From contig JADZDN010000371.1 of NCBI GenBank assembly GCA_020851015.1, positions 1 through 19,161 on the forward strand: 19,161 bases of DNA, read 5' to 3'. Source of the stretch: Alphaproteobacteria bacterium. Lineage in GTDB: Bacteria > Pseudomonadota > Alphaproteobacteria > JAEULC01. The notes under the pieces are model-generated. The model was given only the letters and a program-made list of their open reading frames with translations. It was not told the DNA's origin and did no database searches. Of the stretch, positions 16,167 through 19,161 are shown piece after piece. Position 1 is the stretch's first letter. Every line of letters starts with the position of its first letter. A program made the translations under genes and the position numbers.

Positions 16167-17549
16167 CTACTGGGCCGCCTGCGGCCGGGCGGCGAGGCTG
16201 CCGGTCTCGGCTTCGCTGAGTTCGTGCGAGAGAAGCTGCTTCAGGTTGACCGAGAAGCGTTCGCGGTTGGTGCGGTCGGCCGCGCCGAGCAGCGCGTCGA
16301 GCCGGTCGTGCCAGGGCTGGCGGTCGTCGCCGCGCATGTCGGTCGGCCCCAAGGTCAGGTCCAGGCAGACGAACAGCTCGTGCAAGGTCGTGGTCTCGAG
16401 GTCGCGCGCCAGCAGCCACTGCCCCTTCTCGCCGCGCGCGACGAAGCCGGCCTTCACCAGCCGCGCCAGCACGTCGCCCAAGAGGTCCGAGCCCGATGGC
16501 ACCTTGGCCAGAAGGTGCCGGTCGCGGAACATCTCGCCGCTGCGGGTCTTCTTGAAGATCGCGGCCAGCAGCGCCAGCGCCACGCCGAGCCGCCGTCCTG
16601 GTGTCACGATCGACTTGCCGAAGCCGCGCCCCGCGCGCCATTCCGGCAGCGAGGCGGTGAGCTCGGCGCCGAACAATACGACCATCCAGCACAGATAGAC
16701 CCAAAGCATGAAGATCGGCACCGCCGCCAGCGCGCCATAGACCACCTGGTAGCTGGCGAACTTGGCGATGTAGAGGCCGAAGCCGCGCTTCAGCAGCTCG
16801 AACGCCACCGCCGTCACGATGCCGCCGACGACCGCGTTGCGCCGGTGCACGGGGAAGTTCGGAACCACCTGGAACAGGAGGATGAACCCGCACACCGACA
16901 GCAGGAAGGGCAAGAGCGTGGCAAGCTGGATCAGCGCGCGGCCCAGGAACTGCAGGCTGAGCGTGTGCTGCAGCGTGAACAGAAAGCTCGACAGCGACAG
17001 GCTGGCGCCGAACAGCAGCGGGCCGATCGTCAGCATCGCCCAGTAGCTCAAGACCCGCATGACCATGCTGCGCGGCTCGCCGGCGCGCCAGATCGTGTTG
17101 AACACGGTCTCGATCGTGTTGAGCGTCAGGATCGACGTGATCGCCACGAACACGATGCCGAAGGCGGTCGTCTTGCCCATGTTCTTGGTGAACCCGCCGA
17201 GGGTCTGCGACACGGTGTCGCCGATCGCCGGCACCAGGTTCTCGAACAGCATCTGCTGGGCCTGCTCGCGGATGCCCTCGAACACCGGGAAGGCGGCCAG
17301 GATCGCGAACGCGATGGTGAGCAACGGCACCATCGACAGCAGCGTGGTGTAGGTCAGCGAGGCGGCGACCTGGGGACAGCGGTCGCGATAGAAGCGCCCG
17401 GCCGTGTAGACGGCCAGCCCCGCGGCGTCGCGGAGCATCGCCAGCACGCGCCGGCCGGTCGCCGCCCAGTCGCGGTCGCGCAAGCGCGCTATCGCCGCGC
17501 CAAGGCGCGCGAAGGCGAGCGCCGCGCCGAATCGGCTGTTTCCCCGCAT
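16167..17549 (-). CDS. YihY/BrkB-family (UPF0761) inner-membrane protein
   Basis: The 460-residue protein has an N-terminal cytoplasmic segment (about 1-45). It then has six hydrophobic spans between about 60 and 320, including the family hallmark QVAASLTYTTLLSMVPLLTIAFA, NTIWRAGEPRS and YGALAAVPIFMLWVYLCWMVVLFGAEL. A soluble C-terminal region follows (about 330-460) that looks like a winged-helix domain. This family was once called ribonuclease BN by mistake and is of unknown function, perhaps transport or envelope-related. ATG 17549 lacks a ribosome site but lies 8 bases after a TATAGT box, so the mRNA may be leaderless. It diverges from fabI, a neighbourhood seen in other alphaproteobacteria. 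Confidence 0.9.
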   Translation of the reverse strand: MRGNSRFGAALAFARLGAAIARLRDRDWAATGRRVLAMLRDAAGLAVYTAGRFYRDRCPQVAASLTYTTLLSMVPLLTIAFAILAAFPVFEGIREQAQQMLFENLVPAIGDTVSQTLGGFTKNMGKTTAFGIVFVAITSILTLNTIETVFNTIWRAGEPRSMVMRVLSYWAMLTIGPLLFGASLSLSSFLFTLQHTLSLQFLGRALIQLATLLPFLLSVCGFILLFQVVPNFPVHRRNAVVGGIVTAVAFELLKRGFGLYIAKFASYQVVYGALAAVPIFMLWVYLCWMVVLFGAELTASLPEWRAGRGFGKSIVTPGRRLGVALALLAAIFKKTRSGEMFRDRHLLAKVPSGSDLLGDVLARLVKAGFVARGEKGQWLLARDLETTTLHELFVCLDLTLGPTDMRGDDRQPWHDRLDALLGAADRTNRERFSVNLKQLLSHELSEAETGSLAARPQAAQ

Positions 17550-17557
17550 GACGATGG

Positions 17558-17563
17558 ACTATA
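17558..17563 (-). promoter_or_regulatory. -10 box (TATAGT) adjacent to the YihY-like start
   Basis: TATAGT on the minus strand matches five of six -10 positions. It ends 8 nt before ATG 17549, so transcription would begin at or next to the start codon. The -35 at 17-bp spacing is TTTTCG, a weak match. Confidence 0.4.
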
Positions 17564-17627
17564 GCGCACGCGGTCGCAGGCGAAAACTCCTTGCCGGAAC
17601 AGTCGTTTCGCCGACGGGCGCGCGGCT

Positions 17628-17655
17628 TTGACCGGTGCGGCGGTTCGTGTAGGAT
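17628..17655 (+). promoter_or_regulatory. Promoter candidate for fabI-aroC
   Basis: TTGACC (17628-17633, five of six), a 16-bp spacer and TAGGAT (17650-17655, four of six). Transcription would start near 17662, leaving a leader of about 58 nt before ATG 17721. Confidence 0.55.
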
Positions 17656-17720
17656 GCCGGCGCATTCACCCCGCCCGCCAGCGCCCCACCGAAGACTTGA
17701 GCGAGGAACGAGGTTCCGTG

Positions 17721-18581
17721 ATGAGCGACGCCAAGCCGCTTGCGGCCAAGCCGCTGATGCAAGGCAAGCGCGGATTGATCCTGGGCGTCGCTAACGACCG
17801 GTCGCTGGCCTGGGGCATCGCCTCGGCCGTGCGCGCGCAGGGCGCGGAGCTGGCGATCACCTTCCAGGGCGAGGCGATGGGCAAGCGCGTGCAGCCCCTG
17901 GCCGAGCAGCTTGGCGCGTCCGTCATCATGGATTGCGACGTCACCAGCGACGCCAGCATGGACGCGGTTTTCGACGCCATCGGCAAGCAATGGGGCGGGC
18001 TCGACTTCCTGGTCCATGCCGTCGCCTTCTCCGACCGCGAGGAGCTGAAGGGCGACTACGTGCGCACCTCGCGCGCCAACTTCACGATGACGCTGGACGT
18101 GTCCTGCTACTCCTTCACCGCGCTGGCCCAGCGCGCGGCGCCGCTGATGACCGACGGCGGCAGCATGCTGACCCTCAGCTACGCCGGCGCCGAGCGGGTG
18201 ATGCCGCACTACAACGTGATGGGCGTGGCCAAGGCGGCGCTGGAGGCCAGCGTGAAATACCTGGCGGCCGACCTGGGCAAGCACCGCATCCGCGTGAACT
18301 GCATTTCCGCCGGGCCGATCCGCACGCTGGCGTCGGCCGGCATCGGCGACTTCCGCTATATCCTGAAGTGGAACGAGCTGAACGCGCCGCTGCGCCGCAA
18401 CGTGTCGATCGACGAGGTCGGCGGCTCGGCGCTCTACCTGCTGAGCGACCTCGGCTCGGGCGTCACCGGCGAGGTGCTGCACGTCGACAGCGGCTATCAC
18501 GTCGTCGGCATGCTGGCGGTCGACGCGGCGCCGAAGGTCGCGGAGATGCTGAAGGGCTTCAAGTCCGTCGACGGCGACTGA
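17721..18581 (+). CDS. fabI: Enoyl-[acyl-carrier-protein] reductase (NADH), FabI
   Basis: The 286-residue SDR-fold enzyme reduces trans-2-enoyl-ACP to acyl-ACP in the last step of each fatty-acid elongation cycle. The FabI-type nucleotide motif LILGVANDRSLAWGIA is at 19-34 and VHAVAF at 98-103. The active site Tyr154 (LSYAGAERVMP) and Tyr164-x6-Lys171 (YNVMGVAK) follow the FabI Y-x6-K spacing instead of the classical Y-x3-K. GPIRTLASAGI forms the substrate loop. It is somewhat longer than the roughly 260-residue E. coli enzyme through a 14-residue N-terminal extension. ATG 17721 has GAGG seven bases upstream; a GTG one codon earlier is possible. aroC follows 20 bp downstream, a common alphaproteobacterial pairing. 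As a FabI it is the expected triclosan target. Confidence 0.95.
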   Translation: MSDAKPLAAKPLMQGKRGLILGVANDRSLAWGIASAVRAQGAELAITFQGEAMGKRVQPLAEQLGASVIMDCDVTSDASMDAVFDAIGKQWGGLDFLVHAVAFSDREELKGDYVRTSRANFTMTLDVSCYSFTALAQRAAPLMTDGGSMLTLSYAGAERVMPHYNVMGVAKAALEASVKYLAADLGKHRIRVNCISAGPIRTLASAGIGDFRYILKWNELNAPLRRNVSIDEVGGSALYLLSDLGSGVTGEVLHVDSGYHVVGMLAVDAAPKVAEMLKGFKSVDGD

Positions 18582-18601
18582 GCCGGAAGCGCTGAGGGGC
18601 C

Positions 18602-19161
18602 ATGTCCGGCAACACGTTCGGTCACCTGTTCCGCCTGACCACCTGGGGCGAAAGCCACGGGCCGGCGATCGGCGGCGTGGTGGACGGCGCGCCGCCGCTG
18701 ATCCCCTTGAGCGAGGCCGATATCCAGCCCTGGCTCGACCGCCGGCGTCCCGGCCAGTCGCGCTTCACCACCCAGCGCCAGGAGCCCGACCGGGTGCACA
18801 TCATGAGCGGCACCTTCGAGGGCAGGACCACCGGCACGCCGATCGCGCTGCAGATCGACAACGTGGACGCGCGCAGCAAGGACTATTCCGACATCAAGGA
18901 CAAGTTCCGCCCCGGCCACGCCGACTACACCTACTGGACCAAGTACGGCATCCGCGACTATCGCGGCGGCGGGCGGTCCTCGGCCCGCGAGACGGCGACC
19001 CGCGTCGCCGGCGGCGCGGTCGCGCGCAAGGTGCTGGACCATCTGGTGCCGGGCGGGGTCGAGATCCGCGGCGCGCTGGTGCAGATCGGCCCGCACCGCG
19101 TCGACCCGCTGCGCTGGGACTGGGACGAGGTGCACCGCAACCCGTTCTTCTGCCCCGACGC
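18602..19161 (+). CDS. aroC: Chorismate synthase (3' end outside window)
   Basis: The first 186 residues are present; the family is about 360. The enzyme converts 5-enolpyruvylshikimate 3-phosphate to chorismate using reduced FMN, the last step of the shikimate pathway. Signature 1, [16 protein letters not shown], spans 16-31 with catalytic His19. [17 protein letters not shown] and the [15 protein letters not shown] block, with the second catalytic His, follow. Signature 2, [19 protein letters not shown], comes next. ATG 18602 is preceded by GAGGGG at very short spacing, with a GGAAG further up. It is 20 bp after fabI and very likely cotranscribed with it. Confidence 0.96.
   Translation, partial: MSGNTFGHLFRLTTWGESHGPAIGGVVDGAPPLIPLSEADIQPWLDRRRPGQSRFTTQRQEPDRVHIMSGTFEGRTTGTPIALQIDNVDARSKDYSDIKDKFRPGHADYTYWTKYGIRDYRGGGRSSARETATRVAGGAVARKVLDHLVPGGVEIRGALVQIGPHRVDPLRWDWDEVHRNPFFCPD

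Overview
The window is ordinary-looking chromosome from a high-GC alphaproteobacterium. The evidence is the strong GC bias at third codon positions, the preserved neighbourhood pdxH / 17-kDa-antigen-like lipoprotein / dnaJ-like gene / BrkB-type membrane protein / fabI / aroC, paired short DUF465 genes, and a FixK/FNR-type control site. I cannot name a genus; Rhodospirillales-like or rhizobial relatives fit. I see no phage, transposase, CRISPR array or toxin-antitoxin locus, and no large undescribed system. The most interesting content is regulatory.

Left part (1-4432), acyl metabolism. A short-chain dehydrogenase, cut by the window edge, lies downstream of prpE (propionate-CoA ligase) on the minus strand. 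A paired palindromic repeat separates them. A second AMP-forming acyl-CoA ligase diverges from prpE, so the intergenic region at 2667-2800 controls both.

Middle part (4514-8520). Two DUF465/YdcH-like mini-proteins flank a TIGR02444-type gene, each DUF465 gene with a recognisable promoter or -10 box. An alpha/beta hydrolase, a tRNA-Pro(CGG) with its own promoter, and a two-gene operon follow. The operon encodes an unrecognised 103-residue protein and a small periplasmic cytochrome c. It is preceded by a near-consensus FNR/FixK box placed exactly as in a class II oxygen-responsive promoter. A two-domain universal stress protein comes next.

A minus-strand operon (11782 to 8621) reads pdxH, then a FieF-like cation exporter (4-nt overlap), then a fused phosphotransferase-like/P-loop kinase-like protein. 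Divergent from it are a lipoprotein and a DnaJ/CbpA-type co-chaperone. Next is a compact metal-resistance unit on the minus strand: an ArsR/SmtB repressor with an intact alpha-5 zinc site, translationally coupled to a short, His-rich CDF transporter. Its operator is an 11-2-11 palindrome that covers the repressor's own start codon, which suggests a leaderless mRNA.

The right end holds a GMC flavoprotein oxidoreductase, a YihY/BrkB membrane protein, FabI and the start of AroC. Convergent genes abut within 1-3 nt (13370/13372 and 16163/16167), and minus-strand operons repeatedly use ATGA/GTGA overlaps. No gene-free stretch exceeds about 215 bases.
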